A stretch of DNA of 64,000 bases from Pycnopodia helianthoides (GCA_032158295.1 CM063253.1:8649001-8713000), one strand, 5' to 3'. Positions 10,001 through 18,620 are shown, numbered from the stretch's first letter. Numbers and translations: made by a program. Notes: a model not told the origin generated them from the sequence alone.

Positions 10001-13000
10001 CTTGCATGAAAATAAATGCACAACTAAAGGCTCGTATCTGTTCTGTTTACTACTTGGCCAAGCACTACACACTATCGATGTACATTGATGTACATGTACA
10101 TCATGTAAATGTGTGTACTTACTGTACACCCACACAAACATAGTCTGTGTGTAATGCTGGTATAGCGGTACTACTAACTGTAGTCAATCGGCGAACTTCA
10201 CCACGGCAAATGTTTTGATGTCACACACGTTAGTTTAAGTTTCAATGGAATCAAGTCAAATCCTGACCAGGCTGTACATGTATTATGACCCTCTTATCGT
10301 TTATAAACAACTCACCAGTCTGTGTTTAAAAGACGATCGTTGTCCTGTTCGGCTTCGTCTTTGCCAGCTGCGTCTTTGCCAGCTGCCTTGGCCTGCCTAC
10401 CGGGGCGCGCGAGTGGCTCCAGCCGGTAGGGGATTAGACTTGACTCAAGTCCCAATACCGTGCAAGGCCCTTCCTTGCATCATCGCCAGAAAACTATTTT
10501 TTGCGCTCTGCATTCCAAAACCTGTTCCGAGCTACATTTTGTCGGTGAGGGTGCACTGGTAGTATATGTCTGTACTGTGGCTATATGCTGGCGCGTTACA
10601 AGTGTGTTGGGGACCTCGCACGAGAAAGGGACTTGAATCAAGTCTAGTAGGGGATCTGCACCGCGGATTTCTTCGTCGTCTCTGACGAAATGAAATCTCT
10701 AAAATTACTGGCAGAATCACTACCACAGTATCGCTGCTACTGTCATAAATGACTACAATAATCTACTATAATCTTCCCAAGAACTGTCTCTTTCAACCAT
10801 GGTGGAATTTGTCTGAAAAATCGCCGAACAAGCTTGAGTGCGGGAAAGTACATGACGCTGTTTAGTGTGACAACACAAGACCTACACCACTCTGTGACGT
10901 CATGCAGTTGTTCGCGAAAGCTGTGTGCCAGAGACTCTACGTGGGGGGTCTTTTCGCGATTCGGAGTGGCGAGTGCAACAAAATCGGTCTGTAAAAGTCG
11001 TTATTTAGGCAAGACTAAAAAGGCCAAATCGTTGGATTTTTTTTATGTGACATAATGAAGTATCATTCTACAGTTTTATTGGATAAGGGAACCGTAGCAA
11101 ATATCGCTCTAGTAACACTTTAAAAAAGACCCACACATTGAGCTTCTTTACTTTGACTGAAACAAAGATGAAGTGGATGTGTGAAGATCTGGTGCCAAGT
11201 CACAAACCCTCCCTCCCCCACTCCTCTTCGCCTCTAATACTCTAGTTCTTTGTTCATTAACAGGTTGAGAAGAAGTTTGAAAGAATCAAGACAGCGGTTA
11301 TGGAGGCTCCATATTGCCACCATGTTGTACCTCGATACTTTGCCATTGAAAGCAGTCTGGAAGATCCCAATAACACTGAGGTATTAGATCACTGAATTGT
11401 GTTCTCTGTCTCACACTGTCAAACTGTGTTATAAGTATGATGAGCAGTTAAAACAACACCTTTCTATTTTTGGTACACATAGAAAAGAACCAAAGATTTG
11501 GTCCCGTGTGTTGTGAAATGCATGTAAAACAACCCAGTACACATAATCGTAAACATCAGGGGTGCACCCCGGTGTTCCTGGTTTGATTGGCAGCATATTG
11601 CGTCACAGCACCGTGTAAACCATTACATGGTGCTTTGTTATGGAAAAAAGGTCTCCTACTTCAAAATGTAGCTGTTACTGAGTGGCGGAGTTGAGCACAA
11701 TTTAAGAAGCCACTATTATTATTATTATAATAACATTCACAAAACGGTTCTTACTGGTGTTCCATTTAACACCTTTCTTATTTCTGGTATTGACCCAGTT
11801 CACCCAATGTCACCACCCTTTAAATTTTTGTTGCACCATTTTGGGAATAAGATTTCCTGTTTGTTGCTGTTCAGCGCGCATTTTAGGGATTCGCATGTGG
11901 TTAGACGCGCAGCATATATTTACACGCAATTTGACTCCCAAAAGGGCAGGCCATTAAGCAGCCGGTAGCAGCGTGTGACTTGGGTGTGAATGGGTCTGTA
12001 ACGCATAAAGAGCTAGATCCAGCTGTTTCTCTTCATTCACCAGAATAGCATCAACATTTGAAAGGAAGGTTGCTACTGAAAACTGACAAAAATAGTGTTG
12101 AGTTCTGTGATGAACCTTGAATGCTTACAGAACCTTTGTATACAGAGATCTAAGATGGCAAACTTGCACATAAGAAAAGTGAAGTTGGGCACTGCACTGT
12201 CCGTGCTGTCAGGAGGGCCTGATAACCAGGATTTTTTGTTCTATTACAGATGGCTGCATTGAGGCAGCATGTCTGGGATTTAGCGCATTCGGAGGACCCT
12301 GTTGGGCAGGAAATTCCTCTGAAATGGTTGCAGTTCGGTGCTGTACAAATAGCTCAGCCAATCCTGTCCTTGGCAATGGTAAGTGAGCTTGATCTCAGTC
12401 TTAAAATAACATCACAAAGTCATAAGTTTATTTTCGCAGCTATCCAGAATGCCATTATTTCTTTACCCCGGGTACAATAATTCAAAAGTTATTCAGAATT
12501 GGTTTAATTTTTCTCTCTTTTTTTGTAGCTAAAAGGAGCCTGCGGGAATTCGTTCGCTGACGTGACAGAAGGAGAATTCAAGCTTATCCTACAGGTCAAC
12601 CAAGACCTGGGTCAGATTTATTGTCTTAGACTCGAGGCCAACAGTTTGGAGACGGCTTTGAGTGATGTCATTTTTATGGATCTCAATTGGTTGATTGAAA
12701 TGCTCGTGAGAGTTTTAGATATTTCGGAGCCAACACAACAGGTGAGTATTTTAATCTACTGAGATTTTTGTTGGCGGTTTACCCATACACCGATGCGTGT
12801 TAAAGGCACAGTACACGTTCGGTAATTGGAGCCTACTGATTGTGTTAATCCTATATAAATGTAGGTACATACAATAAAACTAACCTGTGAAAATTTCACT
12901 TCAAAAGTTGGTCGCGTTTTTGAGATATCACCGAAAAACCAGAGCAAATATTTCCACGCAGGAAGAATATTTCCCATAGGAATACACAGTCTGAGGAGGT

Positions 13001-16000
13001 GTTTTGACAGAAACGCTTCTCAGATTCAACTTTGGGGGAATAAAAAGTGATATATTTTCCATAACCATAGTACTTTGAAGTTGCAAGTTTCTCAAAATTC
13101 ATTGTACTACCCAAGGCTGCTGAAATTCTTATCAAGTAAGTTTTTATTGCCATTAATTTTCAGAGCCATTACCAAACGTGTACTGTGCCTTTAAGCACTG
13201 TACTTTCCCTGAGTCCTGTAAAAAAAAAATGAAAAAAATCCGCAGGCATATTGTGTCAGGGATAAAGAAAGTTATGTTGGTTGTGTGGTAAGCACTGTAC
13301 AACTGGTGCTTCCCGAGTCCTGTGGAAATAATAATCCACAGGCATACTACTCAGGTGGGATTCAAACCTACGGTCCCCTCATTCCAGGTGTCTTAACCAT
13401 TAAACCAGAGAGGAGTACCGGTGAGGCCAGTGCAAATTCTGTACTATGGCAGCATATATTGCAAGCACTTTAATAGATCTAATAAATGCATCAGTGTTGA
13501 ACAATACTGTTTAGGTTTTTAACATACTGTACACTGTTGTGTGTATAGCACATTTGCTTTTCCGAGTCTTTCGGCAAAAATTCACAAGAATTCAAACCAC
13601 TTGTCCATGACCCATGCATTCTAGAGCAGATGTCTGTTCCACTGGACCACCGATGATGCATCTCGTTTTCTTTTTAGTCTCCAGCTCTTCTGAAATCGTG
13701 GAAGAGATTGACAGAAGAAGGTATATTGGAGGAATGTCTGATGAACCACGTCTTGAGAGAAAAGTTCAGTGAATGGCAAGGAGGGACCATGGCTGCCTCC
13801 CTGGACGTAAAGCAAGCTGTCGTGGACCTGTTGTGCCACTTAGACATTATGTGTCCAAAACATCCAGAACCAACTCAGGTTAGTCATGCATACATCGTGG
13901 TGATACGTGGGGTATAATAACTGCAAGCCGTTGTCAAGTCATATCGTGCAGACTTGAGAAAGACAACTTTTTAATTGGAAGTTGAAACTCCACCAAATTT
14001 TCCACAAAAACAAAAATGTTGTGACCGTTGTGAATCACCAGTCGGCAAACTTCAAGCATCAAATTTTATTTTCAATGTGCTGCATGTGAAGTGTCGACTT
14101 GTATTTTTGGAAGATTGACTGTTCATCCTGTTACTGTTTCAGGGAAGAGGAGCTGGCGGAAATCAGAATCTAGCCAGGCAGGGAACCAGTGAGCGTTCAT
14201 ATTACATGCCTTTACACCTCAGCCCCACTAGATCTAATAAGATAGACACCATTGACCTGTCATCGTCTTATGTCTTCTACATAGACTTCATGCATTTCTT
14301 GCCTGGTAGGTGATCGTTTAGCGTTTAGCCTGTAGACCAATCGATTAAGCCCCGCTCACAATGTATTGAACAACCACAGATAATAAGACTGTAAAAACCA
14401 AAAGTCCATCAAGACAAAGCTTCATAAAAAACCCACCCACTATTAGTTGGCACTGTATACTCGGTGCCTCCACAAATCCCGGGGGGACAAAAACTCCACA
14501 GCCATACTCCTCGGATGGGATTTGAACCCACAACCCCTTCATAAAAAACCAGCCACTATTTATTGGCACTGTATACTCGGTGCCTCCGCAAGTCCCGTGG
14601 GGACAAAAAAATCCACAGCCATACTCCTCGGGTAGGATTTGAACCCACAACCCCTGCCATTCCAGAGTAGATGTCTTACCACTAGACAACTGAGCATGTT
14701 GGTGACACACAGTTTGAAACGTAACGCTGCCATTTCATTTTACCACATTCTGTTACACTTTCTTTTCTGACCGCACATTGTGCTGGTGGTGTGTTGACCA
14801 CCACGTGCTGACAAGGATTGTGAGACTGAGTCCCCATACACTGTTGAGTCCTTTAGAGTTAGTACAATTATTGTCAACGTATACAAGATACACTCTGGAA
14901 ACTCCCGGTGACAAAGTTTGGGTTCCGGGTCCCGGGGGGCCTGACCCATTTCTGTGACTGCCCAGAATATAAGTCAAATTGACCCCGAAATTTTGTCAAA
15001 CAGATGCAGAATCCGAGCAAAAATCAAATCTAAAACTATATATAGCGTCTAATTTTTTGTTTAAATGGTTGTGACTTTAACCACGTTTACTGATTGATGC
15101 CTTTTTTAAATTTTATGAGAGTTGCCTATGTTGAACTGGGCTACTCAAGGTGAAGGCCATGAGATGTGACAAATTAAATAGATGTATACATCGATCTATT
15201 AAAACAAGAGGTAGCAGAATAACATACAGGGGAATCTTTGGAAATTTTGTTTTAATTTGGAGGATTTTTTTAAGAAACATAAGGAAACCATTTCAGATAA
15301 ATGCTCAAAACTTCTTATGTTTAAAACATCAGAAGCATCCTCTTTACAACAAAGAGAAGTTGTGGAATTTGATTGTTTCTTGTTTTACTTGAAATTTCTA
15401 CCGATACATACTTTTTCATAGAGAGATGATTTTTTTAAATCCATGCACAGTGCTACTTGAGTAATACTGCAGGTTTAAAGGTGGAACAAACTTTAAGAGT
15501 TCTACTTATACTTGGTTTTTATTGTCCTGTAGATGCTATTTTTCATCGTATCGTTGTGCAAATTTTACGATGGACACAGGAGCAGGGAGATGGAGACCCA
15601 AGACTGACCCACAGAGGGATTAGGTTCTTCGTTGATGTTGATCACGAAGTGCACATTAAGATGTCATCTCTTAAGATGGCTTACATCAAAGTGAGTGAGA
15701 CTTCAAGTCTGTTTTTAGCGTATAATTTATCGATCGGTGGCCGAGTATGTAGGATCCATTGGTTTTGTTGTTTGTTTTTATTTTTGCATAATGAAAACAC
15801 ACCACAAAGATGTAGAGGATGTACAGGAGGAATCAGGTTGACTTTTCAATTCTGGTTTCTTTCCCTGCATTTCACCTTTGTGCACCCCTGTTTGATTTCC
15901 AACAAAGCCTTGCGTGCAGATTGGGTTTTTCAGTCTTAAAATAAAAATTCTGTGTTTTGGGACATCTTTTTAAAATGCACAAATGGAAGACTGAGTGGCT

Positions 16001-17493
16001 ATAGCGTCTTTGTAATTTCGTACCCGTGAGGGGCCTATGTAGTAATTTTACTTTGTATATATATATATATTTTTTCAGGTATGCATAACAAAACCAGCAG
16101 TCATCAAGACATCTAGGCGACAATCATCACATACAAATGAAGAAGAGTCTGAACCATCAAGTGTCGCCCCACGCAAGGTAAGACGAGAAAACGTCAACGG
16201 AGAAACCTTGCTGGGCAAACAGAAAGAGAGATGAGCAATTAAGTTGATTGTCAGGAGGTCTGGGTTCAGGTCGGCTTAGTGGTACCTCGCCCTGCCTTTT
16301 CACCTCTGTGGACCCTCGTTCGAACCCCACCCGGGAGTGGAGCCTCGCAGGTGGATTTGGTTTTTAGTCCCTGCCTGATTAATGGGTTTTCGTCTTTAAC
16401 TGAACATTTCTTTATTTTATCTCTACTCTTGTATCTTCCAGCCTACTAGTTACAGTGCCTGTTGTGCTTCCAGAAAAGTTTGAAACCAAATGAAAATTAA
16501 ACTTGCTGTCTGACATTATTGATGCAAATAAAAAACTTCATTATGGGGGATGTTTAAGGTGACAGAACACCACCAATACAGGAAATGTTCACCGCATCAT
16601 CAAAACATTTGGTTTCTTATCTTCCCCAAGGTTAAAGACATCCTCAGCGATATTTTGAATCCCGACAAGTGCCCTTGGCTCCGAGGCATCAGGTTTTGTT
16701 TTTGTGTGAAGTGTCCTTGCAATGTAGAGGGCGCTCTTCACTTCCTGCCGATCAGTGACTGTCTGGAAAAACAGCGGATACAGTGTCCGAGGCGACCAGA
16801 TGTGAGGATCGACCCATCCGGGTTCAAGGAGATGTTTGGTGGCGTGGACTCCCAACCGTCCCTCAACCATGGTAAGTGTATTCTTAAGCTGCTCCATTTT
16901 TAACCTTATATCCGTCAAAAGTTGGTCTGACTGACTTGATTTAGACCCAAATTTTGTCAAGCCGTGAAGCAGAAGATGTTATTCACCAAATTTATCAGCC
17001 AAGCAAAATGCAGGGAACCTGTGATAACCATTGTGCACTACATGATATTTTGGCTGGTAACCTTGCAAGAGCACGAAATAGAGCAAAGGTGGCAAACATT
17101 GCTGAGGATCACAAGTTCAGAGATTTGGAAGTTGATATACCATACAAGTAAACCATGTATGCCGGGCCCAATTTTACAAAGCCTGTCAGCAGACGTTTCA
17201 TGCTTTTTCATGTTTTTTGTCTCGTGCCAGATTTGAGTGAAAAGCAGCTGATGAAAATCGCCAAGAAGCTTGGTCCAGAATGGGAGCAGCTAGCTGTGTC
17301 ACTCGACTTCAAGAAGACCGATGTCTATCGTATCAAGAAGGACAACGATGGAACGGACAACCAGATATTTGGCATGCTGGTGGCGTGGTCACATAAGGAA
17401 GAGGAGGATATGAGACAGAAGGCCAAGAAACTTGGAAAGGCTCTGGTTCAATGTGGACGCAGTGACCTGAAGGAGGAATTGGTAGATTCGTAA
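4007..17493 (+). CDS. ROCO-family protein, Roc-COR-death domain (3' part of gene)
   Basis: Seen: about 12 spliced coding exons in one phase, ending in TAA at 17491. The first two exons carry a Roc G3 switch (IQDISGHDRF) followed by the beta-strand GGIVLLVFNLTHD. Exon 5510-5677 carries the G4 region (IIIVGSHRN). Exons 11264-15690 read as a COR domain, with HHVVPRYFAIESSLEDP and the FMDLNWLIEML core. Exon 16631-16871 is cysteine-rich, and 17231-17493 is a death domain. Known: ROCO proteins pair a Ras-like Roc GTPase with a COR dimerisation module; DAPK1 and many invertebrate members add a death domain for signalling assemblies. Inferred: a cytosolic GTPase scaffold in stress, apoptosis or immune signalling. 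The P-loop and N-terminal exons (often LRR, ankyrin or kinase) are left of the window. The paralogue cannot be fixed. Coding exons: 4007-4095, 4781-4867, 5510-5677, optional 7829-7962/7975, 11264-11380, 12250-12378, 12529-12741, 13678-13878, 14143-14305, 15533-15690, 16079-16177, 16631-16871, 17231-17493. Confidence 0.88.
4781..4867 (+). CDS. ROCO exon: Roc beta-strand
   Basis: An exon of 29 codons, phase 0 at both ends, with acceptor ATACTTTCAG and donor GTGAGC. It encodes LVPSNGGIVLLVFNLTHDLD, matching the hydrophobic beta-strand that follows switch II in Roc domains (the usual form is ALYLLVFDL). It continues the preceding exon in frame. Confidence 0.88.
5152..5426. mobile_element. TTAA-flanked piggyBac-like MITE, copy 1
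   Basis: It begins TTAACTCGTTGACTGCCGGT and ends GGCAGTCAACGTGTTAA, giving inverted ends directly flanked by TTAA. TTAA targets with a C-rich GTTGACTGCC end fit the piggyBac superfamily. It is about 275 bp, non-coding, and lies in an intron of the ROCO gene. It is closely similar to 57768-58050. Confidence 0.8.
5510..5677 (+). CDS. ROCO exon: Roc G4 region
   Basis: A 56-codon exon in phase 0/0, with acceptor TTTGTTTAG and donor GTGAGT. It contains FWMRSVTKSL and the guanine-specificity strand PQIIIVGSHRN. Most Roc domains have a THxD-type motif here, and this copy has SHRN, so the usual aspartate is replaced by asparagine. The exon ends SERQSL, which runs in frame straight into the exon at 11264. 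Confidence 0.88.
5758..6010. mobile_element. Partial copy of TTAA hairpin MITE family
   Basis: It starts AAGGGAGTGGATACTTTGGG and shares GAGAAACGACTCCCTCTGAA and AAAGCACACAATTCTATGCA with other members. Its core is the hairpin GCTTCATGCATGAAGC. The 3' half is missing; LINE-like sequence follows directly. Confidence 0.7.
6010..6455 (+). mobile_element. 3' end of a non-LTR retrotransposon
   Basis: A degraded frame reads NSLPHSIKMSANQNLFKKK, comparable to the 'LWNSLP..ir....l..FK..LK..L' end of CR1/Jockey-type reverse transcriptases, with the W codon now TAG. It ends with GCGCCTTGAGCATCCC, ATGTGCGCATTATAAATG and (TTA)n. Confidence 0.65.
6596..7430 (+). mobile_element. Relic of a THAP-bearing transposon with TTAA end
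   Basis: The left end is TTAAAGTGTTACTAGAGCGA at 6596. A THAP-domain relic starts 340 bp inside it (6934). TTAA targets and THAP domains co-occur in the Kolobok superfamily, so that is the best guess. No matching right end lies nearby; the only inverted copy I see is at 11104-11123. Confidence 0.4.
6934..7115 (+). pseudogene. THAP zinc-finger domain pseudogene
   Basis: From ATG at 6934 the frame reads MPKTCAF, stop, GCTRNSDKNPNHSFRNCP. After a frame shift it reads VCSRTDS at 7091. MPK.C....C.n at the start and VCS..F about 52 residues later are the landmarks of the C2CH THAP DNA-binding domain. At least two stops and one shift break it. It lies in a ROCO intron. Confidence 0.6.
7829..7975 (+). 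CDS. Possible optional (cassette) exon of ROCO gene
   Basis: A good acceptor (TTCTTTTAG) is followed by an open frame rich in polar residues, reading MLMEIFKTGETTDPSKGG and onward. The best-looking donor after 7962 gives 134 nt and would break the frame into the next exon. A weaker donor after 7975 gives 147 nt and keeps it. Because 5510-5677 joins 11264-11380 in frame without it, this may be an alternative exon, an inserted loop or a false exon. Confidence 0.4.
8343..8530. mobile_element. hAT-like MITE in the nested gene's 3' region
   Basis: The ends are inverted: TAGGGGTGTAACGTTACGA at the left and ...TATCAATATACCCCTA at the right. Short GATATGATC-type repeats sit just inside. Many non-autonomous hAT elements begin TAGGGGTGTAACG. 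No coding capacity. Confidence 0.5.
8759..8937 (-). CDS. Nested gene, terminal coding exon
   Basis: The acceptor is CTCTAG (8943-8938). Two bases complete the split Arg codon, then 59 more codons run to TGA. The encoded C-terminus includes KVFSYPELDYIFS. Possible poly(A) signals on the - strand are the complements of TTTATT at 8233-8238 and near 8126. Confidence 0.65.
8759..9464 (-). CDS. Unidentified small protein, nested antisense in ROCO intron (last two exons)
   Basis: Seen: two - strand exons, 9464-9317 (148 nt) and 8937-8759 (179 nt). They have consensus splice sites (a long C/T tract then CCAG; donor GTAAGT; acceptor CTCTAG) and an exact phase fit, open to TGA at 8761-8759. They encode about 109 residues, including LRIDLGLKRAVHPAVLQTAS, MYVAYRQVKKMVLGIFGKIQ and PGSTLILCNEYNLTDASKP, ending in YPELDYIFS. 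I do not recognise the family. The composition is globular, with no signal peptide or membrane segment. It lies wholly inside the intron between ROCO exons 5510-5677 and 11264-11380, on the opposite strand. The 5' end is unresolved; a short exon 9773-9756, starting ATG and ending before GTAAGG, would join in frame but is weak. Confidence 0.62.
9317..9464 (-). CDS. Nested gene, penultimate exon
   Basis: On the - strand the acceptor is a pyrimidine tract of more than 25 bases ending CCAG, and the donor is GTAAGT at 9316-9311. The exon reads VYLWQSVIQQLRIDLGLK and continues with QAQYGRRGLQHGEHLT. It leaves with one base of a codon that the next exon completes. Confidence 0.65.
10160..10740. other. 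CpG-rich stretch upstream of nested gene
   Basis: It is more GC-rich than the surroundings (CCGGGGCGCGCGAG near 10400; CACCGCGGATTTCTTCGTCG near 10660) and holds a small tandem duplication of GCGTCTTTGCCAGCT. Its position 5' of the - strand nested exons makes a promoter or first exon possible. I cannot identify one. Confidence 0.25.
11104..11123 (-). repeat. Inverted copy of the 6596 terminus
   Basis: Read on the - strand it is TTAAAGTGTTACTAGAGCGA, identical over 20 bases to the end at 6596 and again adjoining TTAA. The adjacent interior sequence differs, so it may be the single surviving end of a second element. Confidence 0.6.
11264..11380 (+). CDS. ROCO exon: end of Roc / start of COR
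   Basis: A 39-codon exon in phase 0/0, with acceptor TTCATTAACAG and donor GTATTA. It encodes VEKKFERIKTAVMEAPY and then HHVVPRYFAIESSLEDP. The 'vvP.yFaIess' string is a landmark at the Roc-to-COR junction in ROCO proteins. It follows ...SERQSL of exon 5510-5677 naturally. Confidence 0.88.
11470..11740 (+). mobile_element. tRNA-SINE fragment
   Basis: It lacks the tRNA-like head but matches the body of the SINE at 18239: CCCAGTACACATAATCGTAA, TGTTCCTGGTTTGATTGGCA, GCATATTGCGTCACAGCACC, TACTTCAAAATGTAGCT and a final (ATT)n. Confidence 0.75.
12250..12378 (+). CDS. ROCO exon: COR domain part 1
   Basis: A 43-codon exon in phase 0/0. It encodes MAALRQHVWDLAHSEDPVGQ and then EIPLKWLQFGAVQ. The 'iPl.Wl.f' pattern is typical of the early COR domain. 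The first Met is internal, because the exon continues the preceding reading frame. Confidence 0.87.
12529..12741 (+). CDS. ROCO exon: COR domain core
   Basis: A 71-codon exon in phase 0/0, with acceptor TCTCTCTTTTTTTGTAG and donor GTGAGT. It encodes FKLILQVNQDLGQIYCL and VIFMDLNWLIEMLVRVLD. This matches the COR winged-helix pattern (G.i.yf ... vil.p.Wli....li). It gives the clearest COR assignment in the gene. Confidence 0.9.
12800..13194. mobile_element. TTAA MITE with AGGCACAGTACAC ends
   Basis: It runs from TTAA + AGGCACAGTACACGTT to AACGTGTACTGTGCCT + TTAA, about 395 bp, in a ROCO intron between the exons ending 12741 and starting 13678. The inner sequence is shared with 54000-54295 and, more distantly, with 25396-25757. 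Confidence 0.85.
13270..13480 (-). mobile_element. tRNA-derived SINE
   Basis: On the - strand a tRNA-like promoter is visible: TGGTTTAATGGTTAAGAC (A box) and GTAGGTTTGAATCCCAC (B box). The downstream part resembles the repeats at 14430-14690. It is a SINE, not a functional tRNA gene; no cloverleaf is evident. Confidence 0.65.
13678..13878 (+). CDS. ROCO exon: COR domain part 3
   Basis: A 67-codon exon in phase 0/0, with acceptor CTTTTTAG and donor GTTAGT. It encodes SWKRLTEEGILEECLMNHVL and VVDLLCHLDIMCPKHPE. This corresponds to the COR segment 'W..L...Gil...ll...w' followed by 'll..fdlc'. Confidence 0.87.
14143..14305 (+). CDS. ROCO exon: COR linker
   Basis: A 163-nt exon, entering in phase 0 and leaving with one base of a split codon. 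It is glycine- and serine-rich at first, then reads YYMPLHLSP and YVFYIDFMHFLP. That fits the 'yfvPslL' to 'f.f.f.flP.glf' transition inside COR domains. Donor GTAGGT. Confidence 0.85.
14425..14700 (-). mobile_element. tRNA-SINE with partial tandem duplication
   Basis: The - strand tRNA-like head (TTGTCTAGTGGTAAGACATC; B box GTGGGTTCAAATCC) lies at 14640-14690. The adjoining body is duplicated: GGCACTGTATACTCGGTGCC occurs at about 14450 and 14565. A weaker related fragment is at 13555-13660. Confidence 0.7.
15533..15690 (+). CDS. ROCO exon: COR domain C-terminal part
   Basis: A 158-nt exon that completes the split codon. It encodes DAIFHRIVVQILRWTQEQGD, then IRFFVDVDHEVHIKMSSLKM. The 'lf.rlivrl...' pattern is the start of the second COR subdomain. 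Acceptor TTGTCCTGTAG, donor GTGAGT, ending in phase 0. Confidence 0.87.
16079..16177 (+). CDS. ROCO exon: Ser/Glu-rich linker
   Basis: A 33-codon exon in phase 0/0, with acceptor TTTTTTCAG and donor GTAAGA. It is a low-complexity basic and serine-rich stretch (VIKTSRRQSSHTNEEESEPS), likely a disordered linker between COR and the cysteine-rich part. Phase continuity is the main support. Confidence 0.75.
16255..16445 (+). mobile_element. tRNA-derived SINE
   Basis: A-box-like GGCTTAGTGGTACC and B-box GTTCGAACCCCAC are followed by TTTTTAGTCCCTGCCTGATT and GGGTTTTCGTC. This body is shared with 2570-2760 and 63880-64000. A fragment (CACCTTTGTG...TTTTCAGTC) also sits at 15870-15937. Confidence 0.7.
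16631..16871 (+). CDS. ROCO exon: Cys-rich segment after COR
   Basis: A 241-nt exon, leaving in phase 1, with donor GTAAGT. It contains FCFCVKCPCNVEGALHFLP with closely spaced cysteines, then CLEKQRIQCPRRP. Several metazoan COR proteins have a comparable 'C..C ... hflp ... C' block, possibly metal-binding, before the C-terminal effector domain. The metal-binding role is inferred. Confidence 0.85.
17231..17493 (+). CDS. ROCO last exon: death domain
   Basis: The acceptor CTCGTGCCAG completes a split codon, and the frame runs to TAA at 17491-17493. The protein reads LSEKQLMKIAKKLGPEWEQL then AVSLDFKKTDVYRIKKDN. That is the six-helix death-domain pattern, with the conserved W after the lg..W..la motif and the 'd...i..dn' element. 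It is followed by MLVAWSHKEEEDMRQKAKKL, the usual 'mL..W......' helix 5. C-terminal placement is as in DAPK-like ROCO proteins. Confidence 0.93.
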
Positions 17494-17620
17494 ACCTTTG
17501 TATAAAGCATTTTTAAATGTTTAAAGGGTAGGGTCATAGATTAGTTTTTGTCAATGTAATGCTAATTTATAGGCCAAAATATCAATAAAGATACATGTAT
17601 ATAAAAAGTCACCTGTGAAA
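17494..17620 (+). promoter_or_regulatory. ROCO 3' UTR with polyadenylation signal
   Basis: The sequence after the stop at 17493 is non-coding. An AATAAA lies at 17584-17589, about 90 bases downstream, and is the first plausible poly(A) signal. Further AATAAA motifs near 20533 and 20568 could serve a longer transcript. Confidence 0.5.
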
Positions 17621-18238
17621 GTTTCAGCTGAATACAGTGTCTACTTGTTGAGAAGACAGCAAAAAACTATTGCGGTATTTTCATCCATTTATGTTTAGCG
17701 AGGTGACAGCAGTACTACCAACTGCATCTCTGGCCGCAGCGTTCACAAACGGACACCATGGAATTGAAGCTCCAAAAGTCGCCTGAAGGTGATCTTTGGT
17801 GATCAAAATGTTTTGACATACTTTTTTTGATTTCTAACCAACGGGGGCACTTCAGACAAAATCATTTCACATGATGCTTACTACCATTACAATCTTTATA
17901 ACAAGTAGGTTTTCATACAAAAATAACTTTTTTGGGGGGGGGTCATTGCTCTAATTTTAAAACCCTTTTGTGCAAGAAATTCCTCTCACTGCATGTTCCT
18001 TGGGAATTTGAAACCCACCACCCTGCATTTTTTCTCACTTGGTGCTTTTTCATAAAGGGAATTAACTCTAAAGTATAAAGGGGAATTAACTCTAAAGTAT
18101 GTTGAACACGATGTCCTTAGTACTAGTAATATTTAAAAGGATCTCTAAAGTTTATTTACCCCGAGTTCTTATCAGTACTACCTATATTAAAAGTATTCGA
18201 TACATTAAAACAAGAAATAAAAACCCCAAATAAAGTAT

Positions 18239-18620
18239 AGTGGCGTGTCATGGCGGAGCGGATAAGAACACAGGACTAATGCTCTGGTGGTTCTGATCAG
18301 CAGAGTGTGGGTTCGAGTCCCGGTGGTGACACTTGCAAGACACTTGACCATTAATGCTGCGTCCTTTAGATGGGACGTAAAACCACAGGTCATGTGGGTT
18401 GTGCAATGCACGTAAGTGAACCCAGTGCACTTATCGTAAAGAGAAGGGGTTCGCCCCTGTGTTCCGGGTTTGATTGGCAGCATATTGCGCCACAGCACCT
18501 ATGTAAAGGAAAAGGTCTCGTACTTCAAAATGTAGCTCCACATACCTTGCAGGAAAAATACTAAGCACTTTGAGACGCCCATCGAGTGTGTTATATTTAT
18601 GAACTACGTATTATTATATT
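18239..18620 (+). mobile_element. Full-length tRNA-derived SINE
   Basis: The A box is TGGCGGAGCGG and the B box GGGTTCGAGTCCCGG. The body includes GAGAAGGGGTTCGCCCCTGT and GCATATTGCGCCACAGCACC, and the tail AAGCACTTTGAGACGCCCAT ends in (ATT). It is the best-preserved copy of the family in the window. Confidence 0.85.

Noticed and set aside
15457..15939. 160-residue frame as a separate gene
   Set aside because: Only 15533-15690 is bounded by splice sites and matches COR; the ends are intronic.
16589..16960. 123-residue - strand frame
   Set aside because: It is an antisense shadow of the ROCO Cys-rich exon 16631-16871.
18250..18330. tRNA gene called from A and B boxes
   Set aside because: Pol III boxes are present, but no cloverleaf is evident and the sequence continues into a SINE body; the same holds for 63240, 53200, 14680 and 16270.
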